A DNA stretch of 64,000 bases from Gammaproteobacteria bacterium LSUCC0112 (GTDB lineage: Bacteria > Pseudomonadota > Gammaproteobacteria > Pseudomonadales > Pseudohongiellaceae), in contig SPIB01000001.1 of assembly GCA_004535785.1 (NCBI GenBank), positions 569,722 to 633,721 on the forward strand, given 5' to 3'. A program made the translations under genes and the position numbers. The notes below the pieces were generated by a model that saw nothing but the letters and a program-made list of their open reading frames with translations, was not told where the DNA came from and made no database searches. Every line of letters starts with the position of its first letter. Position 1 is the first letter of the stretch. Below are positions 8,263 through 16,401 of the stretch, one piece after another.

Positions 8263-10215
8263 ATGCAAGTCAGGTCATCTTTTTTCAGCCATTTATGGAT
8301 GGCTGTTGTTCTGTTGTGCCTTGGTCAAGCTGCGTTGGCTCAAACACCGTTTAATCGGACGGTGACACCAGAGCTATTGCAGCAATTGATGCCAAATGCG
8401 ACCCGTTTTAGTGAAAAAGCTGGTGAACCACCGGTGTTTACCGCGTATGGTCCACTGAACGATACTGGCGAAACCGGCATCATCGGCTACCTGTTTCAAA
8501 CCTCTGACTTTCCCCCGCTGGAAATCGGCTTCAGCGCCCCGATCGAAGTATTGGTTGCGCTGGATACCCAGGCCACGGTCACCGCCATCAAGGTACTCGA
8601 CTATAACGAATCATTTCGCGGCAGCCGCGGCGACTTTTTGTCATCGCGCGGGTTTCAGGAGCAGTTCCAGCGCAAAGCCTTGACCGACGAATTCCGCGTA
8701 GGTCGGGATATTGATGGCGTGTCTCGCGCCACTATCACCAGCTGGGCTACCACGCGTGGCATCTACAATGCAGCACGACGGGTAGCCCAATTCTATTTGC
8801 CAGACAGTGGCATCGCCGCCGGCCAAGATTCCAGTGCCAACCTGCGCCTGCATCTCGACGCGCTGAGCTGGGAGGATTTGAAGGCGCAGCAACACGTGCT
8901 GGAGATGGACGTGAATCTGCCCGATGCCACCGTACTGGCGCTGTCCTTTGCCTACATGGGCAACAACGAAACCTTGGGCCAAGTTTTACTGGGCACCGAA
9001 GATTTTTCGCGTGCGGAACGTGATGCCAGCAATCGTTTTGATGCAGGACAATTGGTGCTGGTGGGTATTGGCGGTGACGCGTCAGACCCCTTCCGTCAGG
9101 AGCGACTGGCGCTGCAGCAGGACGGCATCGATTTTGAAATGCCAAGACGTCGCTTTGTGTACGCAGGCAGCGCTCTGGAAGGCAAAATTGCCAAACAAGC
9201 AGCCTACGCAGGCGCTATTGTGCTACCGGTAGAGATTGACGTCACACGGCCTTTTACTATTTTGTATGACCCCCGCAATGGTCAACCTCCGGCGTCCATG
9301 GAATTCAGTATCCATGGTCTGATGCTGGATGTTGCACTTGGAAATGAGATTCTTGCGCCTGGCGCAACGCCTGAAGGCGCGCAGAGTGTCAGTGACCTCA
9401 GCTGGCCCAAAATTGCAGCATTGCTGGTGATCTTTGCACTGGTTATGGCCAGCTTCCTGAGCAAAAACGCGCGACTGCGCTGGATTACCTTGAGCATCAC
9501 GCTGGTGTATCTGGGGTTTATCAACGGCGGGTTTCTGTCGGTCTCCCATATTACCAACACCATCAATCTCGGGCCGTCCATGATACTGGGCGATGTGCCT
9601 CTGCTGATGATTGTGTTGTTTACGCTGGTTACCACATTGATTTGGGGACGCGTGTTCTGCTCGTCATTGTGCCCTTTTGGCGCCGTGCAGGATCTGCTCA
9701 GCAAATTTGTGCCACGGCGTTGGCAAAAAACCATGCCCGCACGACTTCATGACAAAGCCATTTACCTGAAATATGTGTTTCTGGCGCTGATTCTGGTAAT
9801 GGCGGTGGTTCAGGGCGGTGTCAGTATCTTCCAGTATTTTGAACCCTTCGGAACCCTGTTTTTCTACAGTACATCCATTGTGATGTGGGCCATTCTGCTG
9901 GTTATTCTGCTGGCATCCGCGGTCGTTAAACGCTTTTACTGCCGCTACGTTTGTCCATTGGGTGCGGCGTTAGGGGTGTTGTCACTGGTCAGCCTTAGCC
10001 GCATCAAACGTGTCCAGCAATGCACCGCGTGCAGTGTATGTGAACATGCGTGTCCAACCGGCGCGATTCGCAAACACGCCATAGACTTCAAGGAATGTGT
10101 GCGCTGCGATATCTGTGAAAGCAAACTGATTCAAAAAGCCGGCGTCTGTAAACACACCGTTGAGTCACTCACCTCCCGCGGTGTGGTATTGTTGCCAATG
10201 ACAGATGTCAGCTGA
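8263..10215 (+). CDS. NosR/NirI-like membrane FMN-binding and 4Fe-4S protein
   Basis: This 650-residue protein has a signal peptide (residues 1-26, ending ALAQ), a periplasmic FMN-binding domain with the covalent-flavin type motif GVSRATIT near residue 163, and then five or six membrane helices. A CSSLCPFGAVQD cluster sits after the helix ending near residue 465, with CRYVCPLGAALG near 565. The cytoplasmic C-terminus carries CTACSVCEHACPTGAI and CVRCDICESK, ferredoxin-like Cys motifs. This is the architecture of NosR and NirI, which pass electrons across the membrane to periplasmic enzymes such as nitrous oxide reductase. No nosZ or other nos gene is seen in the window, so the partner here is unknown. 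A likely rho-independent hairpin follows 20 nt after the stop. Confidence 0.87.
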   Translation: MQVRSSFFSHLWMAVVLLCLGQAALAQTPFNRTVTPELLQQLMPNATRFSEKAGEPPVFTAYGPLNDTGETGIIGYLFQTSDFPPLEIGFSAPIEVLVALDTQATVTAIKVLDYNESFRGSRGDFLSSRGFQEQFQRKALTDEFRVGRDIDGVSRATITSWATTRGIYNAARRVAQFYLPDSGIAAGQDSSANLRLHLDALSWEDLKAQQHVLEMDVNLPDATVLALSFAYMGNNETLGQVLLGTEDFSRAERDASNRFDAGQLVLVGIGGDASDPFRQERLALQQDGIDFEMPRRRFVYAGSALEGKIAKQAAYAGAIVLPVEIDVTRPFTILYDPRNGQPPASMEFSIHGLMLDVALGNEILAPGATPEGAQSVSDLSWPKIAALLVIFALVMASFLSKNARLRWITLSITLVYLGFINGGFLSVSHITNTINLGPSMILGDVPLLMIVLFTLVTTLIWGRVFCSSLCPFGAVQDLLSKFVPRRWQKTMPARLHDKAIYLKYVFLALILVMAVVQGGVSIFQYFEPFGTLFFYSTSIVMWAILLVILLASAVVKRFYCRYVCPLGAALGVLSLVSLSRIKRVQQCTACSVCEHACPTGAIRKHAIDFKECVRCDICESKLIQKAGVCKHTVESLTSRGVVLLPMTDVS

Positions 10216-10234
10216 ATAGGACATGGCTCTCCCT

Positions 10235-10275
10235 CCGTCTGCAAAAACAGGCACTACATCGTGCCTGTACGACGG
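10235..10275 (+). terminator. Probable terminator hairpin after the NosR-like gene
   Basis: ACAGGCAC at 10247-10254 pairs perfectly with GTGCCTGT at 10261-10268 around a six-base loop. An outer CCGTC (10235-10239) can pair with GACGG (10271-10275). A T-rich stretch (ACTTTTTAAC) follows a few bases later rather than immediately, so it is weaker than a textbook terminator. Confidence 0.55.
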
Positions 10276-10295
10276 AAACTTTTTAACTGCCCGTA

Positions 10296-10332
10296 TAGTC
10301 AGCTGAAAAAGGCCTTTTGGCTCAACTGACTA
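10296..10332. promoter_or_regulatory. Inverted repeat ahead of the exporter operon (possible operator)
   Basis: TAGTCAGCTGA (10296-10306) faces TCAACTGACTA (10322-10332) with one mismatch, and the centre AAAAGGCCTTTT is itself palindromic. The element ends 16 nt before the first ATG of the TolC-like gene. The position suits a repressor operator or a structured 5' leader. No regulator gene is nearby to match it to. Confidence 0.4.
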
Positions 10333-10348
10333 CGACCGTCGGCACAGC

Positions 10349-12148
10349 ATGCAAACACAACCGTATTGTTCCAGCAGATTTTTGTCCGCAGACCAGATGC
10401 CAGCCCGGGCAGCTGTGCTGGTGAACAAACCGCTATGCCTGTTTGCCGCCATCTGCCTGCTCAGCAGCTGCACCGCCGCGTGGAATCAACAGGCCGCCGA
10501 CAATGCCAGTTATGCATTGATTGAAGAAAAATCCAGCCTGGTGCCGGGTATGAGTACGCAGGACGTTGTGATCGATAAGCCGCGACAGATGACGCTCGAG
10601 CGCTTCCCTGCCAATACGGCGACATTTGATTTTCTGGGCAATCTCGCCAACAGTGAAAATGGTGCCCACATCATCAATCTGGAACAAGCTCTGGATCTGG
10701 CATTTGCCTTGAATAAAGATTACCAGCTGCAGCGCGAGCGTCTTTACTTGCAAGCCCTGTCGTTAACCGCTGACCGTTATCGTTACACCCCGATATTTTC
10801 AGCGTCTGCCAACAGTACTTATGCGTGGGACGCCAATGACACCTTTGTCGAGGATGCCGTGGCGCTGATCAACCTGCCCGCGACAACGATTGCCACGGAT
10901 GAGCGCCTGCGCAGCGATGCCACACTGGGGACGCGTTTGTTTTTACGTGGCGGTGGACAAATCGCCCTGAACCTCACATCAAACTTCCTGAAGTTCGTCA
11001 CCGGCGATCTGGACAGCAGCGCGTCGTCTGCACTGGTCGGATCGTTTACCCAGCCGCTGCTGCGCGGCGCAGGCTCGGATATTGCCGCCGAAACCCTGAT
11101 GCAGGCGGAGCGCGATCTGTTGTATCAACTGCGCGAGTTTACCCGTTACCGGCAAACGCTGGCGGTGCGTATTGCCACGCAGTACTACACCGTGCTGGAA
11201 GCGCGTGACACGGTGCGCAATAACTTTGCCGGGTTGAGCGCCACGCTCAGCAGTCTTGAGCGTGAGCGCGCATTTCAGGCTGAGGGGCTGCGCACGCCGG
11301 GACAAGTAGGTCGACTGGAGCAGTCATCCCTGCAACGTGACCGCGCATGGGCACAAGCGATTACCCGCTACGCCAGCGCGCTGGACTCGTTCAAGATACT
11401 GTTGGGTCTGCGCGCTGACGACCGGCTGATGCTGGATGATCAGGAAATGCAGCGCATGTCGGAGGGCAATCTGGTGCCACCTGATATCACGCTGGAACAG
11501 GCACTGGAACTGACCGCCAATAATCGTCTGGATTTGTTTACCCACGCTGACCGCATCGCTGATCGGGCGCGCAAACTCGATGTCGCCGCCAACGCCTTTC
11601 AACCGGGGTTGGCACTGGTGCTGCGTGCATCGGTGCCTGCCAATGGCAACAACAGCGCCAGCCTGAGCGATCTGGACTTTCGGCTGACGGACTACAGTGC
11701 CGGTCTGGAATTGGATGTGCCCGTTGACCAGATGAGCGAGCGCACCGCCTACCGCCGGGCTTTGATTGATTATGACGTGGCAGTGCGTACGTATGAACTG
11801 GCCGTGGACAACGCCAAACTCGGCGTGCTGGATGCCTGGCGCGCCTTGGAGCAGGCCGAACGCAACTATGAAATCAGCATGACCAGTGTGCGAATCAATG
11901 AGCGGCGGGTGGAAGAAGCCGAGCTTCGCGCAGAACTGGGCACCGGCAACATTCAGGATACCGTGGATGCGCAGAACGATCTGATTAATTCGCGCACCCA
12001 GTTAACGTCGGCAATTATTGACCACAATGTTGCAAAACTGGCGCTGTGGCGAGATGTAGGACTGTTAATTGTCAGTGACAATGGGCAATGGCAGGAAGGT
12101 AGCGTTGAACCCGTCATTCCAAATACCGGCAACCCGACCCCACTTTAG
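10349..12148 (+). CDS. TolC-family outer-membrane efflux lipoprotein
   Basis: This protein of up to 599 residues starts with a signal peptide and lipobox, CLLSSC, with the Cys at residue 41 of the long form. An internal ATG at 10397 would place the Cys at residue 25, a more usual position; neither start has a clear ribosome-binding site. The rest has the two-repeat, Ala/Leu/Gln/Arg-rich coiled-coil pattern of TolC-type outer-membrane channel proteins. Recognisable parts are NLEQALDLAFALN near the start of the first repeat and ITLEQALELTANNRLDL at the second, ending with LGTGNIQDTVDAQNDLINSRTQLTSAIIDHNVAKLALWRD. It would form the outer-membrane duct for the adaptor and ABC transporter encoded directly downstream (15-nt gap). 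Confidence 0.88.
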   Translation: MQTQPYCSSRFLSADQMPARAAVLVNKPLCLFAAICLLSSCTAAWNQQAADNASYALIEEKSSLVPGMSTQDVVIDKPRQMTLERFPANTATFDFLGNLANSENGAHIINLEQALDLAFALNKDYQLQRERLYLQALSLTADRYRYTPIFSASANSTYAWDANDTFVEDAVALINLPATTIATDERLRSDATLGTRLFLRGGGQIALNLTSNFLKFVTGDLDSSASSALVGSFTQPLLRGAGSDIAAETLMQAERDLLYQLREFTRYRQTLAVRIATQYYTVLEARDTVRNNFAGLSATLSSLERERAFQAEGLRTPGQVGRLEQSSLQRDRAWAQAITRYASALDSFKILLGLRADDRLMLDDQEMQRMSEGNLVPPDITLEQALELTANNRLDLFTHADRIADRARKLDVAANAFQPGLALVLRASVPANGNNSASLSDLDFRLTDYSAGLELDVPVDQMSERTAYRRALIDYDVAVRTYELAVDNAKLGVLDAWRALEQAERNYEISMTSVRINERRVEEAELRAELGTGNIQDTVDAQNDLINSRTQLTSAIIDHNVAKLALWRDVGLLIVSDNGQWQEGSVEPVIPNTGNPTPL

Positions 12149-12163
12149 AACAGGCTAACAAGC

Positions 12164-14251
12164 ATGAAAATACCGGCTACTCTACAAACCGGCATAGACC
12201 GGTTTAAACAGGCATCACGCCCGGCACAAGCTGGCATGACCGCAGCGGGTTTACTGAGCATCTTTGTGCTGTTTAATCTGATGGGCGGTGGTGCTGACAA
12301 CAGTTTTAGCGGCCCCACTTTTGTCGCACGCGAAGGCAAACTGGATATTGTGGTACGTGAAGGCGGCAATATTGAAGCGCTGCAATCGCAGCAGATTCGC
12401 TCAGCCATTCGCGGCGGCAGCGGTGTAAAAATCCTGTCCATTGTTGAAGAAGGTTATCGTGTTACTGCCGAGGATGTCACGGCAGGAAAAATTCTTGTCG
12501 AGCTGGACTCGTCACAACTGAACGAACAAAAACTCAATCAGCAGATTGCATATGAAACGGCCGATGCCACCTTTATTGAACGCAAAGCCCAACTGGAAAT
12601 TCGCATCAATCAGAACGTTGCCAATCTGAACGCTGCGTCACAACGCATGCGGTTTGCACGTCTGGATCTGGAAAAATTCCTGGGCGCCAATGTAGTGCAA
12701 GATCTGGTCAACCGACTTGCCATCGAAGAGCGTCTTGCCCGCACGCAGGCGGCGCAAGCGGCGGCAACCGGGACAACGACTGATCGTGATGCCCGGGTCG
12801 GACAGATCCAACAAAATCGCGAAGCAACCCGACAGCAGGGTCGCAACGGAGGCGCGCGCGGCAGTTTTGATCCCGCCAGCTTTGACCCGTCTGATTTGAG
12901 CGCACTGCCGGCGCCCATGCGTGAACGTATCGAACAAATGATGGCGCAGAACAATGGCGAAATCCCTGCCGAGTTTCTGGCGCGCATGCGCGCAGGCGGC
13001 GGTCGCCCGGTCCCCGGTGGCGCGGATGATGATGCGTCGACACTGGTGCGCGTGGAAGACAGCAGTGATGGTCCATCCGACACCGAGCCAGAGGTGATCG
13101 GTCTGGCGGGCAGTGATGCCATTGCCTTGCCTCCGGCAACGGAAATGCTGATGGACAACGCGTATCTGTCTCTGCGTGAGGCCATTGATTTTCGTATATA
13201 CGCCAGCGAAAACCGTCTTGAAGACGGCATGGCCAAACAACAACTGCGCACTTTGCAGGAAGCGGTGCGCGTGGCAGAGGAAAATAACCTGCAGGCGCAA
13301 GCCCGTTACGCGGGTCAGGAGCGTTTGGCCGCACGTGACTTCATTACACCCAATGAACTGGAAGCCGAACGCTCACGGCTGCTGCAGGCGGAATCCCGGC
13401 TTGAACAGGCCATTACCGATCTGAATCTGTACACGCAGTACACCTTTATCAAGGATGCTGATCAACAACTGGCCAACTATGAAGATGCCATCATGAGTTA
13501 CCAGCGCACGCAGGCAGAAGCTGCTGCCGAGCTGGCGCAGGCTGAGGCGCGTTACAAGTCGGCTGTTCAGCGCCTGGAGCTTGAAGCACAACGCCTGGCC
13601 GACCTGAATGAGCAACTGGCAATGACGGTGATACGAGCACAGCGCCCCGGGCTGGTGGTCTATGGTTCCGCCGACACCGGCCAGCCGTTTCGCGGCGGTA
13701 ATCAGGAACCGATTCAGGAAGGGGCAACAGTGCGTGAACGTCAGGCCATTTTGACGATTCCGGACATGACAGAAATGGCTGTGCGGGTGAATATTCATGA
13801 GTCTTCGGTGCAACGGGTGGCCGAAGGCCAGACGGTCTCTGTGCGTATTGACGCGTTTCCGGACATGCGCCTGACCGGACAAGTCATCAAAGTTGCCGTG
13901 GTTGCAGACTCTGGAAATGCGTTTATGAATCCGGATTTAAAAGTGTACCCGACCATTGTGCGCATTGATGGCGAGCACGACTGGTTGCGTCCAGGCATGA
14001 CCGCTGAGGTTGAAATACTGGTGGCCTCGCTGGAGAATGCTGTGTACGTGCCAATACAGGCGGTGACCTACCTCGAAGACAAACAGGTGGTGTATGTCAG
14101 TGGCGCAGGGCGTCGTGAGGCACGTGAAGTGCAAACCGGCAACTACTCGGAACAATTTATCGAAATCACCGCAGGTCTGCGGTCGGGAGAAGAAGTTATG
14201 TTGCTGCCGCCCCGGCAATCCAGTCAGATTGCCGGACAGGCCGCATCCTGA
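12164..14251 (+). CDS. HlyD/MacA-type periplasmic adaptor with a long low-complexity insertion
   Basis: This 695-residue protein has one N-terminal membrane helix (residues 24-41), then a lipoyl/barrel half-motif, a long helical hairpin and a C-terminal barrel domain (MAVRVNIHESSVQRVAEGQTVSVRID, then LRPGMTAEVEILV). This is the plan of MacA/HlyD adaptors that join an inner-membrane ABC permease to a TolC-like channel. At about 695 residues it is much longer than usual MacA proteins. The extra length is a hydrophilic insertion at about residues 195-325, rich in Gly, Arg, Ala, Pro and Asp, which splits the coiled-coil hairpin. The coiled coil resumes after residue 350 with AEAAAELAQAEARYKSAVQRL. 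The stop overlaps the next start by one base (TGATG). Confidence 0.87.
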   Translation: MKIPATLQTGIDRFKQASRPAQAGMTAAGLLSIFVLFNLMGGGADNSFSGPTFVAREGKLDIVVREGGNIEALQSQQIRSAIRGGSGVKILSIVEEGYRVTAEDVTAGKILVELDSSQLNEQKLNQQIAYETADATFIERKAQLEIRINQNVANLNAASQRMRFARLDLEKFLGANVVQDLVNRLAIEERLARTQAAQAAATGTTTDRDARVGQIQQNREATRQQGRNGGARGSFDPASFDPSDLSALPAPMRERIEQMMAQNNGEIPAEFLARMRAGGGRPVPGGADDDASTLVRVEDSSDGPSDTEPEVIGLAGSDAIALPPATEMLMDNAYLSLREAIDFRIYASENRLEDGMAKQQLRTLQEAVRVAEENNLQAQARYAGQERLAARDFITPNELEAERSRLLQAESRLEQAITDLNLYTQYTFIKDADQQLANYEDAIMSYQRTQAEAAAELAQAEARYKSAVQRLELEAQRLADLNEQLAMTVIRAQRPGLVVYGSADTGQPFRGGNQEPIQEGATVRERQAILTIPDMTEMAVRVNIHESSVQRVAEGQTVSVRIDAFPDMRLTGQVIKVAVVADSGNAFMNPDLKVYPTIVRIDGEHDWLRPGMTAEVEILVASLENAVYVPIQAVTYLEDKQVVYVSGAGRREAREVQTGNYSEQFIEITAGLRSGEEVMLLPPRQSSQIAGQAAS

Positions 14252-14994
14252 TGAATAATCAGACCATCAGCGCGGCAAGCAGTCACCTGGTGCAACCAGC
14301 ACTGTCACGGCAATCAGTCGCCCGCGTACAGGACATCACCAAAACCTATCACATGGGTGAACTGGCCATGCAGGTGCTGCACGGCATCAGTCTCGACTTT
14401 TATCTCGGTGACTACATCAGCATCATGGGGCCGTCAGGGTGTGGTAAATCGACGCTAATGAACATTTTGGGTTGTCTGGATCAGCCCACTTCCGGTCGTT
14501 ATTTTCTGGGCGACAAAGACACCTCGAAGATGAACGATAACGAACTGTCGGCAATTCGTGGCGCACGCCTGGGGTTTATTTTTCAGTCCTACAATCTGAT
14601 TCCACAACTGACCGTGCTGGAGAACATCGAACTGCCGCTGTTTTATCAAGGCCATCCTGAACACCAAAGCCGGCAGATTGCCACCGAGCTGGCAGCTCGC
14701 GTGGGATTGGGTGATCGTTTGCAACACCGGCCCTTTGAATTATCGGGCGGTCAACAACAGCGAGTTGCCATTGCGCGCGCGCTCTCCAATGACCCACTGG
14801 TGATTCTGGCAGATGAACCCACCGGAAACCTTGATTCAAAATCCGGTGCGGAGATTCTGAACCTGTTTGACGAACTGCATCAGCAAGGAAAAACCCTGAT
14901 TATGGTGACTCACTCGGACGAACTGGCCGAGCGCTCCCAACGGCAAATCAGGCTGCGCGATGGCCGGGTGGAATCTGATGACCAACATCATTAA
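14251..14994 (+). CDS. ABC transporter ATPase, MacB/LolD type
   Basis: This 247-residue ATPase has all the canonical elements: Walker [10 protein letters not shown] near residue 55, Q-loop FQSYNLIPQ, signature [15 protein letters not shown], Walker [14 protein letters not shown], and the H-loop VTHSDE. The [20 protein letters not shown] segment and DEPTGNLDS are typical of the MacB/LolD/FtsE branch that drives mechanotransmission permeases. It would energise the permease encoded next. The start codon overlaps the adaptor stop, and the 3' end overlaps the permease frame, so the three genes look translationally coupled. Confidence 0.94.
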   Translation: MNNQTISAASSHLVQPALSRQSVARVQDITKTYHMGELAMQVLHGISLDFYLGDYISIMGPSGCGKSTLMNILGCLDQPTSGRYFLGDKDTSKMNDNELSAIRGARLGFIFQSYNLIPQLTVLENIELPLFYQGHPEHQSRQIATELAARVGLGDRLQHRPFELSGGQQQRVAIARALSNDPLVILADEPTGNLDSKSGAEILNLFDELHQQGKTLIMVTHSDELAERSQRQIRLRDGRVESDDQHH

Positions 14995-16333
14995 ACATCC
15001 GCGTCTGTTATCTGTGTTGCAGCGCATCACAGTCCATGTGCAGCCGGCGTATTGGACACGTTTTAAGAAGACCGCCGAGGTCGGCATCAAGAGCATTCAT
15101 GCCCATGGCCTGCGCTCATTGCTGACTGTGTTGGGCATTGTCATTGGTGTCGCAGCGGTGATCTCCATGTTGGCTGTCAGCGAAGGGGCCAGCTTCGAAG
15201 CCCAACAGCAATTTCGTGCACTTGGCAGCAATAACATCATTGTCAAAAGCGTCAAACCCGCCAGCCTAGAGGCCAGCAGCAGTAACAGCGGGCGTCCGCA
15301 GGCGATTGCGTATGGCCTGACCTACGAAGACATTCTCACCATACAAGAGACCATTCCCGGTATCAGCAATGTGATTCCGTCGCGCATCATTAAAAAGGAT
15401 GTCAGGCACCTTGGCCGAGACGTCAGCACTGACGTGGTGGGCACCACAGTCGATTACCCGGCCTCCCGCAATTACAGCTTGCGTAGCGGGCGCTTTTTTT
15501 CCGAAGAAGAAATGCTGGGACAACGTAATGTTGCGGTGATCAGTGACGAAGTTGCACGCGCGCTGTTTCCCATGACTGACCCGCTGGGCGAGAGCATCCG
15601 CATGGATGGTAATTACTACAACATTGTGGGGGTGATGGAGCCTGAAGCGTATTCAAATCTGGGGCGCAGCCAGGCGGGCAGTTCAAATGCCGCGCCCACC
15701 CGCATTTTTATTCCCTTGTCGGCGGCACGTTACCGTTTTGGTGAAACACTGGTGCGGCAAGCGTCCAGTGGTGTGGAGATGGAAACCGTTGAACTGCATG
15801 AGGCAATCATTCAAGTACAGGATCAGGAACAGGTGGAAGCCGTAGGCCAGATCATTGAGCAGATTCTTGAGCGTCGCCATCGTCGGGTGGATTATGCCGT
15901 TGAAGTGCCGCTGGCGCTGATTCGGCAAGCCGAAGAAAGTGCACTGCGCGATCAGATTGTCGCCGGGGCGATAGCAGGGATTTCGTTGCTGGTGGGCGGT
16001 ATCGGCATCATGAATATCATGCTGGCCAGTGTTACCGAGCGCACCCGCGAGATTGGTATACGTCGCGCGCTGGGCGCGCGCAAAAAAAATATTGTTCAGC
16101 AGTTTTTGATTGAAGCGGTGATTTTGTCGGGTGTGGGTGGCTTGATTGGGGTCGCCATCGGCATTTTGATACCGGTCATCATTTCCATTTTCTGGGGTAT
16201 GACCACCATTGTTACTGTAACGGCACCCTTGCTAGCATTTTCCATTTCAGCCTTGATTGGTGTGGTGTTCGGAATTTACCCGTCCGTTCGGGCCGCCAAC
16301 ATGGATCCGGTGGAGGCGCTCAGACATGCCTGA
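14960..16333 (+). CDS. ABC transporter permease, MacB/FtsX type
   Basis: This 457-residue permease has the MacB layout: one N-terminal membrane helix (SLLTVLGIVIGVAAVISML), a periplasmic MacB_PCD domain of about 210 residues (GLTYEDILTIQET through the EVPLALIRQAEES region), and three C-terminal helices with the FtsX signature (GGIGIMNIMLASVTERTREIGIRRALGARK). It is predicted to work with the ATPase, adaptor and outer-membrane protein upstream in extruding a substrate from the periplasm. No substrate can be told from sequence. The first ATG overlaps the ATPase gene by 35 nt; an ATG at 14978 gives a 17-nt overlap and is an equally plausible start. A strong terminator follows 15 nt after the stop. 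Confidence 0.92.
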   Translation: MAGWNLMTNIIKHPRLLSVLQRITVHVQPAYWTRFKKTAEVGIKSIHAHGLRSLLTVLGIVIGVAAVISMLAVSEGASFEAQQQFRALGSNNIIVKSVKPASLEASSSNSGRPQAIAYGLTYEDILTIQETIPGISNVIPSRIIKKDVRHLGRDVSTDVVGTTVDYPASRNYSLRSGRFFSEEEMLGQRNVAVISDEVARALFPMTDPLGESIRMDGNYYNIVGVMEPEAYSNLGRSQAGSSNAAPTRIFIPLSAARYRFGETLVRQASSGVEMETVELHEAIIQVQDQEQVEAVGQIIEQILERRHRRVDYAVEVPLALIRQAEESALRDQIVAGAIAGISLLVGGIGIMNIMLASVTERTREIGIRRALGARKKNIVQQFLIEAVILSGVGGLIGVAIGILIPVIISIFWGMTTIVTVTAPLLAFSISALIGVVFGIYPSVRAANMDPVEALRHA

Positions 16334-16348
16334 GTCGTTGTTTCCGGC

Positions 16349-16382
16349 AAAAAAAAAGCCCTGATTACGTCAGGGCTTTTTT
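16349..16382. terminator. Bidirectional rho-independent terminator
   Basis: GCCCTGA (16358-16364) pairs perfectly with TCAGGGC (16370-16376) around a five-base loop. An A8 run sits on the left and a T6 run on the right, so the structure can stop transcription of the exporter operon from the left and of the TonB-dependent receptor gene from the right. Confidence 0.92.
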
Positions 16383-16401
16383 ATGACGACCACGGTCACT
16401 A

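Noticed and set aside
12610-13334. Three overlapping minus-strand frames of over 200 residues inside the adaptor gene
   Set aside because: They lie antisense to the adaptor, lack homology and come from high-GC codon bias.
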